From NCBI RefSeq assembly GCF_902506265.1, contig NZ_LR733559.1, positions 1 to 47,772 of the forward strand: a DNA stretch of 47,772 nt, read 5' to 3'. Source of the DNA: Flavobacterium sp. 9AF (GTDB lineage: Bacteria > Bacteroidota > Bacteroidia > Flavobacteriales > Flavobacteriaceae). Under the pieces are notes generated by a model, which ran no database searches, was not told the DNA's origin, and saw only the letters and a list, made by a program, of their open reading frames with translations. This document shows, piece by piece, positions 17,502 to 27,227 of the stretch (position 1 is its first letter; each line of letters starts with the position of its first letter). The translations under genes were made by a program, and so were the position numbers.

Positions 17502-17738
17502 TTAAATCTTAATTTCTAAGCTAACAATTATCTGTTTAGCAGTTTCTTTACGAATAGCTACATGAGAATCGTTGATGTTAAAATAAAAAGGATCACCAAA
17601 AGGTGCAACTTGAATTAATTCAATAAAATTGCCTGGTAAACATCCCATTTCAAGTAATTTTAAAGGAATCTCGTCCACATTTATTTCACTAATGTAGGCT
17701 TTCTCTCCTCTTTTTAAATCTGACAACTTTTTTTCCAA
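17502..17738 (-). CDS. feoA: FeoA-family protein
   Basis: Small cytoplasmic SH3-like protein of 78 residues that works with FeoB. Conserved features include L-L-E-M-G-C-L-P-G, the I-x-L-I-Q-x-A-P-F-G-D-P strand-turn and H-V-A-I-R-K-E-T-A-K near the end, all typical of FeoA. It is the first gene of the operon, 3 bases from feoB. A -7 element at 17763-17770 and a TTTAG...TTAAA dyad at 17744-17759 sit just upstream, in the right order for a repressed promoter. Confidence 0.93.
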   Translation of the reverse strand: MEKKLSDLKRGEKAYISEINVDEIPLKLLEMGCLPGNFIELIQVAPFGDPFYFNINDSHVAIRKETAKQIIVSLEIKI

Positions 17739-17743
17739 ACTTA

Positions 17744-17759
17744 TTTAGATTGAATTAAA
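17744..17759. promoter_or_regulatory. Imperfect dyad before feoA, candidate metalloregulator site
   Basis: TTTAGATTGAATTAAA resembles the dyad TTTAGACAAAACTAAA before the TonB receptor (same length, arms TTTAG and TTAAA). It lies between the -7 element and the feoA start, where a repressor would block transcription. Confidence 0.3.
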
Positions 17760-17762
17760 ATA

Positions 17763-17770
17763 CAAAAATA
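17763..17770 (-). promoter_or_regulatory. -7 element of feoAB operon
   Basis: Minus-strand TATTTTTG matches TAnnTTTG, 25 bases upstream of the feoA start. Confidence 0.4.
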
Positions 17771-17811
17771 GTTAATATTTAGGAACTGTAGGAGTGTTTT
17801 GAAGAAAATTA

Positions 17812-18477
17812 TTATTCTTGACTAAGAAAAAGGATGTCTTCATAAAGTTTCATTACTTCTTCTAAATTTGTTCCATCATAAAACCCTCTAATTCTCCTCT
17901 GTTGATCAATGAGCACAAAATTTTCTGTATGAACCATATCATACAGCTCTTCTGGTCTTCCTGTTTTAACAACTAAATAGGATTTTCTCGCAATATAATA
18001 AATGTCTTTTTTGTCTCCAGTTACTAAATTCCACTTAGAATCAATAACTCCTTTTTCATTAGCATAGGCTTTCAATACAGGAACACTATCAATGTCTGGT
18101 GTAACAGAATGTGAGAGCAACATTACTTTAGGGTTGTTTTTAATTTTTTCTTGTAACCAAACCATGTTATCTGTCATAATTGGGCAAATAGAAGGACAAG
18201 TGGTAAAGAAAAAATCGGCCACATATATTTTGTCTTTATAATCGTCTTGAGTAATTATCTTTCCATTTTGATTGGTAAAAGCAAAATCAGGTATAGTATG
18301 ATTATAACCAATATGTTGTATGGTAGAATCTACCAATTCTGGATTTACATCTCTAGGAGTATATACTTTTAATCTTTTTTGAGGTTGTAAAAGAAGGTAT
18401 ATACTAATAAAAATTACAATACACAAAATCGAAAAAAAAAGTATAAAACCGAAGTGTTTTTTTTGATAGAGCTTCAT
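17812..18477 (-). CDS. SCO1/SenC/PrrC-family copper chaperone
   Basis: Membrane-anchored thioredoxin-fold protein of 221 residues that delivers copper to the CuA site of cytochrome c oxidase or reduces its cysteines. The start at 18477 gives a short positive N-terminus and one membrane helix (about 9-30). The copper ligands are F-T-T-C-P-S-I-C-P (C94, C98) and the later His in M-V-H-T-E-N-F-V-L-I-D. It is 73 bases upstream of feoA on the same strand, but a -7 element in that gap suggests feoA has its own promoter. No oxidase genes are in the window. Confidence 0.9.
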   Translation of the reverse strand: MKLYQKKHFGFILFFSILCIVIFISIYLLLQPQKRLKVYTPRDVNPELVDSTIQHIGYNHTIPDFAFTNQNGKIITQDDYKDKIYVADFFFTTCPSICPIMTDNMVWLQEKIKNNPKVMLLSHSVTPDIDSVPVLKAYANEKGVIDSKWNLVTGDKKDIYYIARKSYLVVKTGRPEELYDMVHTENFVLIDQQRRIRGFYDGTNLEEVMKLYEDILFLSQE

Positions 18478-18568
18478 AACAAAATGCAAATTTAAAGTTT
18501 TCAAAGATATAAATAGCCATACACTTGTTAATCTTTTAAAAACCGAATTTTTTTTAACCAAATCTATT

Positions 18569-18576
18569 TATATTTG
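18569..18576 (+). promoter_or_regulatory. -7 element of the BNR-repeat protein gene
   Basis: TATATTTG matches TAnnTTTG, 28 bases upstream of the start at 18605. Confidence 0.5.
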
Positions 18577-18604
18577 CAAAATTTGAAAATTAATAGTTAA
18601 TATT

Positions 18605-21600
18605 ATGAAAAACAAATACTTGCTTTTATTGCTTTCAACTACTATAGGCTTTTCACAGTACTTTTCATCCGCACCTTGGAAAATAAATAGTAATGTAGCA
18701 AAAAAAGAAAAATTAACTCTTGAAGAAGAAGTGGCTATTTTTAATGAATATTGGTCAACAAGAGATAAAAATGTAAAAGGTTCTGGGCATAAACCTTTTA
18801 AGAGATGGGAAAATTATTGGAAAAATTTGGTAGATGATCAAGGGTATATCGTTTCTCCATCAGAATTTTATCAAGCATGGCAAGAAAAAAATACTGTTAA
18901 ATTGAATAAAAATGGTAATGCTGTTTTTTCTTTACCTCCAAGTAATTGGCAGCCTGTAGGACCATTAACGCACACTAATACAGGTTCTTGGTCTTCTGGA
19001 CAAGGAAGAGTAAATGTAGTCTATCAAGATCCTAACAATGCAAATACAGTTTATATTGGTTCTCCAGCTGGAGGAATTTGGAAATCTACAGATGCTGGTG
19101 TGAATTGGACACCAATGTCTGACTATCTTCCACAAATTGGAGTTTCAGGAATTGTAGTGGATCATACCAATTCGAATGTAATTTATATAGCCACAGGTGA
19201 TAATGATGGTAATGACACCTATTCTGTAGGCGTTTTAAAATCTACAGATGGCGGTACTACATGGAATACTACAGGTTTATCTTTTACTACGACAAATAGA
19301 TATGTGGGCGATATTATTATGCACCCAACAAACAATTTAATTTTGTTTTGTGCTACTAGTGTAGGACTATATAAAACAACAAATGGAGGAAGTACTTGGA
19401 CAAACGTGAGGTCTGGAAATTTTTCAAAAGGTTCAGTTCGTTTTAAACCTAATGATCCAAGCGTAGTTTATTGTGTTACTAATACTATATTTTATAAATC
19501 TACAGATACAGGAAGTACATTTACCCAAATTACTTCTGGATTACCATCTACCTCTAGCCGCTTGCGATTAGATGTAACTCCTGCAAATCCAAATTATGTA
19601 TATATACTGAGTCATTGGGATAATTTACCCGCATTTGACCCAGCTACAGATCCAGATGACAACAGAAATGGTTTTCAAGGGATTTACAGATCTGAAAATA
19701 GTGGTGATAACTTTACTTTAAGAAATAACACAACAAATATTCTTGAAAGTAATCAGGCTTATTATGATTTGGCTTTAGCAGTTTCCGATACCAATGCTGA
19801 AGAAGTGTACACAGGATGTTTAAATATTTGGAAATCTACAAATGGAGGAACTAACTTCACAAAATTAAACAATTGGAGTTCGCCAACTGCTGCGACATAT
19901 ACCCATGCCGATATCCATTTTTTAAAATTTTATAACGGAAACTTATTTTGTGGAAGTGATGGAGGTGTTTATAAATCTACAAATGCGGGAACAAGTTTTA
20001 CCGATTTAACAGCAACTGCTCAAATCAGTCAATATTACAAAATAGCCGTTTCGAAACAATCTGCTGGAAATATGGTAGGTGGTCTTCAAGATAATGGAGG
20101 ATATGCATATAGTAGTGGAAATTGGAAAAATTATTATGGTGCAGATGGTATGGATACTGCTATTAATTCTAACGATAAGAATGCCTACTATGGATTTATT
20201 CAATATGGAGGAACACTTTATTTATCTAATAATGCTGGAAATAACATCACAAGTATTGTAAGTGCACCTAGTGCTGAAACTGGAACTTTTGACGATGGAG
20301 GAAATTGGATTACTCCTTTAAAAGGGAATAATTCTGGAGAAATTTTCTCTGGTTACGGAAGATTATATAAATTAGTTGCAAATAATTGGGTACAACAAAG
20401 TTCGGGAACAATTGGTTCCGGAGATATTGAAAATATAGAAATTTCTCCAGTAAATGACGATATTATGTATGTTTCTAATGGAACAACTTTGTTTTTAAGT
20501 ATAGATAGAGGAATTAATTTCAATCCAGTTTATACAGCAGCATCAACCATTACATCAATTGAATGTCATAGTAGTAATTCAAATATACTTTACTTAACTA
20601 CTCAAGGTACGACAGGAAAGGTTTTAGTATCTAATGATGCAGGATTCAATTTTAATGATATTACCTCTGGAATTCCAAATATTGGAAAAAATGTAATTGT
20701 GCATCAAGGACAAAACACGGATAATCCTATCTATGTAGGAACAAGTTTAGGTGTATTTTATAAAGACGACACGATGGCTACTTTCCAAGCATTTGATACC
20801 AATTTACCCAATGTTTCTGTAACTGACTTAGAGATAAATTTAAATGATGCTAAATTAGTGGCAGCTACTTATGGTAGAGGAATTTGGCAAACAGATATTC
20901 CTGTACAAGTTCCAAATGATGATGTTAAATTAGTACAGATACAAAGTCCTAGAATTTTGTATAATTGTGGTTCAAGTGTAATTCCAGAAATTGAAATCAA
21001 AAACAATGGTCAGAATACAATTACTTCTGTAAATTTTAACTATACGGTTGATACTACCCCTTATTCTTATACTTGGAATGGTAATTTAGCGTCCTTAGCA
21101 ACAACAATAATTAATTTACCGGCTATTACAGGATTAACTAAAGGAGATCATAATTTATCTGTATCAACTACAATAACTAATGATGCATTTCCTGATAATA
21201 ATGATGCAAACATTACATTTGAAATAAACGAAATAGGTGGTATTGGTATTGTTAATACATTTTCTTCCACAACAGATGAATTAATTTCATTTAATGAAGG
21301 GAGTGCTGGTTCACAATGGGTTAGAACTGTACGCACTGGAGGATTAATGGATAGCGCTGGCAATTCTGTTTACTCTACAAACTTGTCAAATAATTACCCA
21401 AACAATATCAAATCTTATTTGGTATCTCAATGTTATGATTTAACTTCGATTTCAAATCCTGAAATTAGATTTTCTTTAAAATATGATTTAGAACTAAACT
21501 GGGACATAGTTTATGTCGAATATTCTACAGATTTTGGTTCAAACTGGAGCGTGCTTGGTGAAATGGGGCCAAATTGGTATAATAGTGATAGAACAAACGC

Positions 21601-22063
21601 TTCTTCTGGTGCTTCAGATGATTGTCAAAATTGTCCTGGAGCTCAATGGACTGGTACAAATAGCGTAAATACCTCTTATTTCTATCCTTTAAATGCTTTC
21701 AACGCTGAAACAAATATTATTTTTAGAATTGTCTTCCATTCTGACGAATCAGTTAATAAAACGGGTGCGAATATAGATGATTTTGTTATTAATGGAACCG
21801 TATTGTCTTCTTCTTCATTTGAATTAGATTCAATCACTGTTTATCCAAACCCTTCAAATGGTTTGTTTACGATTAACACTAAAAATATCGAAATTAATTC
21901 CCTTGAAGTATTTGATATAACGGGTAAAAGAATATTAGAAAGAAAAATACATCAATCTCAAGAGGAGATAGATGTAAATTTATCTAACGCTTCAAATGGT
22001 GTATATTTTATGAAAATAAATACCGAAACTGGAATAATCACAAAAAGAATTTTAAAGAAATAA
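18605..22063 (+). CDS. Secreted BNR/sortilin-like repeat protein with MAM-like module and T9SS sorting domain
   Basis: Exported protein of 1152 residues with a Sec signal (cleaved near GFSQ). Residues about 110-765 are a beta-propeller region with many Asp-box (BNR) repeats of the form S-T-x-x-G-x-x-W/F, for example STDGGTTWNTT, TTNGGSTWTNV, STNGGTNFTKL and SNDAGFNFNDI, the layout of VPS10/sortilin and xyloglucanase propellers. Then come a CARDB-like domain (about 770-880), an immune-inhibitor-A-like MAM domain (about 880-1065, ending in IDDFVING) and a T9SS sorting domain (VYPNPSNGLF... to ILKK). No hydrolase catalytic residues were recognised. The last three domains are closely repeated in the next gene. 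Confidence 0.85.
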   Translation: MKNKYLLLLLSTTIGFSQYFSSAPWKINSNVAKKEKLTLEEEVAIFNEYWSTRDKNVKGSGHKPFKRWENYWKNLVDDQGYIVSPSEFYQAWQEKNTVKLNKNGNAVFSLPPSNWQPVGPLTHTNTGSWSSGQGRVNVVYQDPNNANTVYIGSPAGGIWKSTDAGVNWTPMSDYLPQIGVSGIVVDHTNSNVIYIATGDNDGNDTYSVGVLKSTDGGTTWNTTGLSFTTTNRYVGDIIMHPTNNLILFCATSVGLYKTTNGGSTWTNVRSGNFSKGSVRFKPNDPSVVYCVTNTIFYKSTDTGSTFTQITSGLPSTSSRLRLDVTPANPNYVYILSHWDNLPAFDPATDPDDNRNGFQGIYRSENSGDNFTLRNNTTNILESNQAYYDLALAVSDTNAEEVYTGCLNIWKSTNGGTNFTKLNNWSSPTAATYTHADIHFLKFYNGNLFCGSDGGVYKSTNAGTSFTDLTATAQISQYYKIAVSKQSAGNMVGGLQDNGGYAYSSGNWKNYYGADGMDTAINSNDKNAYYGFIQYGGTLYLSNNAGNNITSIVSAPSAETGTFDDGGNWITPLKGNNSGEIFSGYGRLYKLVANNWVQQSSGTIGSGDIENIEISPVNDDIMYVSNGTTLFLSIDRGINFNPVYTAASTITSIECHSSNSNILYLTTQGTTGKVLVSNDAGFNFNDITSGIPNIGKNVIVHQGQNTDNPIYVGTSLGVFYKDDTMATFQAFDTNLPNVSVTDLEINLNDAKLVAATYGRGIWQTDIPVQVPNDDVKLVQIQSPRILYNCGSSVIPEIEIKNNGQNTITSVNFNYTVDTTPYSYTWNGNLASLATTIINLPAITGLTKGDHNLSVSTTITNDAFPDNNDANITFEINEIGGIGIVNTFSSTTDELISFNEGSAGSQWVRTVRTGGLMDSAGNSVYSTNLSNNYPNNIKSYLVSQCYDLTSISNPEIRFSLKYDLELNWDIVYVEYSTDFGSNWSVLGEMGPNWYNSDRTNASSGASDDCQNCPGAQWTGTNSVNTSYFYPLNAFNAETNIIFRIVFHSDESVNKTGANIDDFVINGTVLSSSSFELDSITVYPNPSNGLFTINTKNIEINSLEVFDITGKRILERKIHQSQEEIDVNLSNASNGVYFMKINTETGIITKRILKK

Positions 22064-22075
22064 TTATTATCAAAC

Positions 22076-22110
22076 AAAAAAGTTGGTCTTTAGGCCAACT
22101 TTTTTGTTTT
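22076..22110 (+). terminator. Rho-independent terminator
   Basis: AAAAAAGTTGG (22076-22086) pairs with CCAACTTTTTT (22095-22105), loop of 8, then further T. It ends only 8 bases before the start of the M4 protease gene. Confidence 0.85.
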
Positions 22111-22117
22111 AATTTCT

Positions 22118-24979
22118 ATGCGTATGAACAAAAAAATACTTTTAATTACCGTATTATTATTTTCATTCAGCTATGCTCAAAAAGGTAGTAATTCTGCAAA
22201 AAAAAAGGAAATCAAAAAGACTATTTATTTAAAAAAGAATTATTCATCACAAGAAGCATTATCTAAATTTTCAAAAGAATATGGTTTGGATGAATATTAT
22301 ACTTTTAAATCTATATATAGCAATACAGATAGAACGGGTCAAAAGCATGAAAAATTTCAAGAGTTTTATAAAAATTTAAAAGTAGAATTTGGAACAGCAA
22401 TTGTACATTCTAAAGAGAATAAAGCCTCAATGGTAAATGGAGAATTATATTCTGTATCTAACTTGTCAATAATTCCTAAAGTATCTAAAAATGAAGGTTT
22501 GGAAATAGCAATAAAAAAAGTAAATGCCAAATCTTATTTATGGGAAAATGAAATACAATCCCAATTAATGGAATATAAAAAACCATTAGGTGAATTAGTA
22601 ATATTTCCAAATACAAATTCTCAAAGTATACATTTGGCTTACAAATACGATATTTATGCTACCAATCCTATTTCAAGACAAGAGGTATATGTTGATGCAA
22701 TAAATGGAAATATTTTATTTTCTAATCCAATTATAAAACACGCTATTAGTTTAGTATCCAAAAAAGAAATGGAAAGAGAAAAACAATTAGTAGAAAGAAA
22801 AATTACTTTAAATCAAGGTACAGCAGATACAAGATATAGTGGAACCAGAAACATTGAAACAACCTTTAACGAAGAAGACAATCAATATGTTTTAAGAGAC
22901 CAAACTAGAGGACAAGGCATTCTTACTTTTAATTGTCAAAATTCTAACAGTTTTCAAAATTTAGATTTTACAGACGATGATAATTATTGGTCAGCAACCG
23001 AATATGATAATGTTGCTAAAGATAATGGAGCTTTAGATGCTCATTGGGGAGCTGAAAAAACATATGATTTTTGGTTCACCACTTTTGGTAGAAATAGTTT
23101 TGATGACAATGGTGGTATCATAAGAAGCTATGTTCACTATGGAACCAATTATAATAACGCCAGTTGGAATGGTTTTGCAATGAGTTATGGAGATGGAACA
23201 GCTTATGATATCTTAACATCAATAGATGTTTGTGGCCATGAAATAGGCCATGCTATTTGTACTTACACTGCAAATCTAGTTTATCAAAATGAATCTGGAG
23301 CAATGAATGAAGGGTTTTCAGATATTTGGGGAGCATGTGTTGAACATTATGGTAAAACGGGAAGTCTAACGAACCCAATTTCGTCTTCTGTATGGTTAAT
23401 AGGAGAAGACATTAGCGCTTCAGCATTACGATCTATGCAAGATCCAAATTCTATTAATGCTCCAGATACCTATCAAGGCACACATTGGTATATTGGTACA
23501 GGAGATAGTGGAGGAGTACATACTAATTCTGGGGTTATGAATCACTGGTTTTATATACTTTCAGTAGGAGAAACTGGAACTAATAATGCCTCTTCACCAG
23601 ATACTTATTCTGTAACAGGTATTGGAATTGAAAAAGCAGCAGAAATTGCTTATTTAGCAGAAAGGGATTATTTAACACCTAATTCAACATATATAGATGC
23701 TCGAAATGCAACAATTTGGGTAGCAAACAATTTGTATTGTTCAAATAGTCCTGAAGCAATCGCAGTTACTAATGCTTGGTTTGCTGTAAATGTTGGAGAA
23801 GAATATGTTGCTTTTACCGATGATGTTGCGATTGAGTCTATAACTATTCCTGAAACTATCTCATGTACTTCTTCTTCTATTACTTCTTCTATTATACTAA
23901 AAAATCAAGGATTGAACTCCATCTCTTCAATAGAAATAGCCTATATGGTAGATAGTAATCCTTCCGTAAATGAAATTTGGAATGGGAATCTATCTCCTTG
24001 TGATGAAATCAATTATCCCATTACAATTAGTGGATTAACAAGAGGAACTCATCTATTAAATGTTACAGTTACTATTTTGAACGATGGAAGACCTGAAAAT
24101 AATTCTCAAGAAAATGTTCTACTAATTAACGACCAAGGAACTGTGGGTTGGATAAACTCGTTTTCAAATAGCTCGGATGAATTAATTTCTTATATCGAAG
24201 GAGATTCAGGGTTTTTATGGAAAAGAGGTATGCATACCGACAATATTTTAAACGATATGGATAGTAATGGCAATAGTGTTTATACAACCAATTTTTCTGG
24301 AAACTATCCAGATAATACAAAAGCATATTTAGTTTCTCAATGTTATAATTTATCTACTATTTCAAATCCAGAAATCAGTTTTACAATGAAATATGATTTA
24401 GAAAATAATTGGGATATTGTATATGTAGAATATTCAACCAATTTTGGAGCTAATTGGCAAGTATTGGGATATAATGATAGCATCAATTGGATCAATTGGT
24501 ACAATAGTGACAGAACACAATTAACAACAGGGAATGACTGTTACAATTGTCCAGGTGCTCAATGGACAGGAACAAACACTACATTGACCACTTACACTTA
24601 TCCTTTGCAAACGCTTACTAATGAATCTAATGTGATTTTTAGAATCGTTTTTCATTCCGACCAAGCTGTGAATGCTTTAGGAGTGAATATTGATGACTTT
24701 GTGATAAATGGAACGCTGTCATTAGAAGGTTTTATGACAAACGAATTAACTATTTTTCCTAATCCTTCTAAAGGTATTTATACTGTAATGTTAGACAATC
24801 TTAAAATGAATACCATTAAGGTTTACGATATAAGTGGAAAATGTGTTGCATTTAAATCCAATCTTTTACTGAATCAAGAGAGCACTGAAATAGATTTAAC
24901 CACGCTTTCAAAAGGAATATATTTTATACAAGTTTATACAGATAAAGGCATCGTTTCTAAAAGAATTGTTAAAGAATAA
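22118..24979 (+). CDS. M4-family (thermolysin-like) metalloprotease with T9SS sorting domain
   Basis: Secreted zinc endopeptidase of 953 residues. Order: signal peptide (about 1-22), FTP/PepSY propeptide (about 35-205), M4 catalytic domain (about 215-575) with H374-E375-I-G-H378 and the third ligand E398 in G-A-M-N-E-G-F-S-D, and D-S-G-G-V-H-T-N-S-G with the catalytic His. A CARDB-like domain, an immune-inhibitor-A-like MAM domain (to IDDFVINGT) and a T9SS sorting domain (IFPNPSKGIYTV to IVKE) follow. Start could also be the Met at 22124. The gene follows the BNR protein after a hairpin and shares its C-terminal architecture, so the two were probably fused to the same module by duplication. 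Confidence 0.92.
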   Translation: MRMNKKILLITVLLFSFSYAQKGSNSAKKKEIKKTIYLKKNYSSQEALSKFSKEYGLDEYYTFKSIYSNTDRTGQKHEKFQEFYKNLKVEFGTAIVHSKENKASMVNGELYSVSNLSIIPKVSKNEGLEIAIKKVNAKSYLWENEIQSQLMEYKKPLGELVIFPNTNSQSIHLAYKYDIYATNPISRQEVYVDAINGNILFSNPIIKHAISLVSKKEMEREKQLVERKITLNQGTADTRYSGTRNIETTFNEEDNQYVLRDQTRGQGILTFNCQNSNSFQNLDFTDDDNYWSATEYDNVAKDNGALDAHWGAEKTYDFWFTTFGRNSFDDNGGIIRSYVHYGTNYNNASWNGFAMSYGDGTAYDILTSIDVCGHEIGHAICTYTANLVYQNESGAMNEGFSDIWGACVEHYGKTGSLTNPISSSVWLIGEDISASALRSMQDPNSINAPDTYQGTHWYIGTGDSGGVHTNSGVMNHWFYILSVGETGTNNASSPDTYSVTGIGIEKAAEIAYLAERDYLTPNSTYIDARNATIWVANNLYCSNSPEAIAVTNAWFAVNVGEEYVAFTDDVAIESITIPETISCTSSSITSSIILKNQGLNSISSIEIAYMVDSNPSVNEIWNGNLSPCDEINYPITISGLTRGTHLLNVTVTILNDGRPENNSQENVLLINDQGTVGWINSFSNSSDELISYIEGDSGFLWKRGMHTDNILNDMDSNGNSVYTTNFSGNYPDNTKAYLVSQCYNLSTISNPEISFTMKYDLENNWDIVYVEYSTNFGANWQVLGYNDSINWINWYNSDRTQLTTGNDCYNCPGAQWTGTNTTLTTYTYPLQTLTNESNVIFRIVFHSDQAVNALGVNIDDFVINGTLSLEGFMTNELTIFPNPSKGIYTVMLDNLKMNTIKVYDISGKCVAFKSNLLLNQESTEIDLTTLSKGIYFIQVYTDKGIVSKRIVKE

Positions 24980-25010
24980 TAACATTTTTTTAAGGAAGAA
25001 GCAAATAAGG

Positions 25011-25018
25011 TATATTTG
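25011..25018 (+). promoter_or_regulatory. -7 element of the M13 peptidase gene
   Basis: TATATTTG matches TAnnTTTG, 33 bases upstream of the start at 25052. Confidence 0.5.
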
Positions 25019-25051
25019 TCTAACAACTAAACTCTTTAAACCCATTTTAAA

Positions 25052-27124
25052 ATGAAAAAAACAATTTTTAAAGGAAGTTTGGGCTTCCTTTTTTTGGTTT
25101 CGATACTAAACTCTTGCAAGTCAGGAGAAGTTTCAACAGCAACCAAGAATCAACCAGTTGGTATCAATACTAATTTTATGGATAAATCAGTAGATCCAGC
25201 AGATGATTTTTTTCGCTATGTAAACGGACAATGGTTTGATAAAACTGAAATTCCAGCAGATAGAACACGTTGGGGAAGTTTTGATGAACTACGTAAAAAA
25301 ACAGATGAAGATGTAATGATTATTCTTAAGGATGCATTGAAAGATAAAACGATAGATCCAAAATCAGATCAAGGGAAAGCTTTAAGTTTGTATCGTTCTA
25401 TTTTAGATACCATTAGTAGAGATAAAAAAGGGATTACACCGTTAAAACCCTATTTAGATAAAATAAATAATTTAAAAAACACACAAGAAGTAGTAGCTTT
25501 TATAGCCGAGATGGAACCTCAAGCAGGTGTTGGTTTTTTTGGTAGTTATATAGGTACAGATGCTAAAAACAGTACACGAAATGTAGTATATGTAGGAACA
25601 GGTAGTTTAGGTTTACCGGATCGAGATTATTATGTTTCTGATGCACCTGATAATAAAGAGAAAAGAGAAAAATATGTATTACATATAGCAAAAATGCTTC
25701 AGTTTATTGGAGATAATGAAACGGTAGCAAAAAATAATGCAACTAAAATTTTGGCTTTAGAAACAAAAATGTCTGAAGCAACTTTTGATAGAGTAGAAAG
25801 AAGAGATAGAAGGAAGAGCTATAACCCTATGACCGTAGCTGATTTAGAGAAAATTACACCTACTGTAAAATGGAATACATATTTAGAAAGTGTAGGAATA
25901 GGTAAAATAGATTCATTAATTGTATCTCAACCGAAATACATGGCTACTCTAGAAACTATTTTCAAAGAAAATGATTTAGATTCTTGGAAAGCTTATATGA
26001 GATGGACTCTATTAAGAGGCGCATCAGATGAATTAAGTACTGCAATTGAAAATGCTAATTTTGAATTTTATGGTAAAACCTTAACAGGAGCTGTTAAACA
26101 AAGACCAGCCGATGAAAGAGCATTGCAAGTGGTAAATAGAAGAATGGGTGAAGCTATCGGGAAATTATATGTTGCTAAAAAATTCCCACCAGAGGCAAAA
26201 GCAAAAGCACAAGCTATGATTGCGAATGTTTTTAAAGCCTTTGAAAACAGAATTGATAATTTACCATGGATGACCAAAGAAACTAAAGAAAATGCCAAAT
26301 TAAAATTAAAAAAATCAAGAGTTAAAATTGGTTATCCAGATGTATGGGAAGATTATTCTAAATTGACTATCACAGATCCAAAAGACGGAGGTACATATTT
26401 CCAAAACTCAAGACAATATGCTTTATGGAGACATCAAGAGAATTTGGATAAATTAGGAAAACCAGTGGATAAAGAAGAATGGGGAATGTCACCACAAACG
26501 GTAAATGCTTATTTTAATCCTTCTTATAACGAAATTGTGTTTCCTGCGGCTATTTTACAACCGCCTTTCTACGATTACAGAGCAGACGAAGCGGTAAATT
26601 ATGGAGGAATAGGTGCCGTAATCGGTCATGAAATTTCTCATGGATTTGACGATTCAGGTTCAAGATATAATGCAGATGGAAATTTAGTAAACTGGTGGAG
26701 CGATGAAGATTTAACGCAATTTACTTCTTTAGGAACTGCTTTAGCAGATCAATACTCTGCGTTACAACCTTTACCAGGAATTTATGTGGATGGTAAATTT
26801 ACTCTAGGAGAAAATATTGGTGATTTAGGAGGTGTAAATGCTGCTTATGATGGGTTACAAATCTATTTAAAAGAAAACGGTAACCCAGGTTTAATAGATG
26901 GCTTTACACCAGAACAACGTTTCTTTATTTCTTGGGCAACCATTTGGAGAAGTAAAATGAGAGATGAAGCCATTAAAAACCAAGTAAAAACAGATCCACA
27001 TTCTCCAGGAATGTATCGTGCTTATGTGCCGTTACAAAATGTAGATGCTTTCTATCAAGCATTTGATGTAGAAGCAGGTGATGGTATGTATGTAGCTCCA
27101 GAAAAACGAGTTAAAATCTGGTAA
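25052..27124 (+). CDS. pepO: M13-family metallopeptidase (neprilysin/PepO-like), lipoprotein
   Basis: Zinc oligopeptidase of 690 residues. An N-terminal signal with lipobox L-N-S-C (C22) predicts a membrane-anchored lipoprotein outside the cytoplasm. The helical cap domain (about 40-460) starts with DPADDFFRYVNGQW, a conserved M13 phrase. The catalytic domain has H526-E527-I-S-H530, E587-N-I-G-D591 and, near the end, P-x-M-Y-R-A-Y-V-P-L-Q-N, with the C-terminal tryptophan typical of the family. It degrades short peptides, probably for nutrition alongside the secreted M4 enzyme. It has its own promoter-like element. Confidence 0.94.
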   Translation: MKKTIFKGSLGFLFLVSILNSCKSGEVSTATKNQPVGINTNFMDKSVDPADDFFRYVNGQWFDKTEIPADRTRWGSFDELRKKTDEDVMIILKDALKDKTIDPKSDQGKALSLYRSILDTISRDKKGITPLKPYLDKINNLKNTQEVVAFIAEMEPQAGVGFFGSYIGTDAKNSTRNVVYVGTGSLGLPDRDYYVSDAPDNKEKREKYVLHIAKMLQFIGDNETVAKNNATKILALETKMSEATFDRVERRDRRKSYNPMTVADLEKITPTVKWNTYLESVGIGKIDSLIVSQPKYMATLETIFKENDLDSWKAYMRWTLLRGASDELSTAIENANFEFYGKTLTGAVKQRPADERALQVVNRRMGEAIGKLYVAKKFPPEAKAKAQAMIANVFKAFENRIDNLPWMTKETKENAKLKLKKSRVKIGYPDVWEDYSKLTITDPKDGGTYFQNSRQYALWRHQENLDKLGKPVDKEEWGMSPQTVNAYFNPSYNEIVFPAAILQPPFYDYRADEAVNYGGIGAVIGHEISHGFDDSGSRYNADGNLVNWWSDEDLTQFTSLGTALADQYSALQPLPGIYVDGKFTLGENIGDLGGVNAAYDGLQIYLKENGNPGLIDGFTPEQRFFISWATIWRSKMRDEAIKNQVKTDPHSPGMYRAYVPLQNVDAFYQAFDVEAGDGMYVAPEKRVKIW

Positions 27125-27227
27125 TTTATTTGTTGAATGTCTAAAATACATTTAACAAAAACTACAGAAAAATTGTAATTTATTTTAAAAACATACATTT
27201 ATATTTACAAAAAATAAATAAAAAAAA

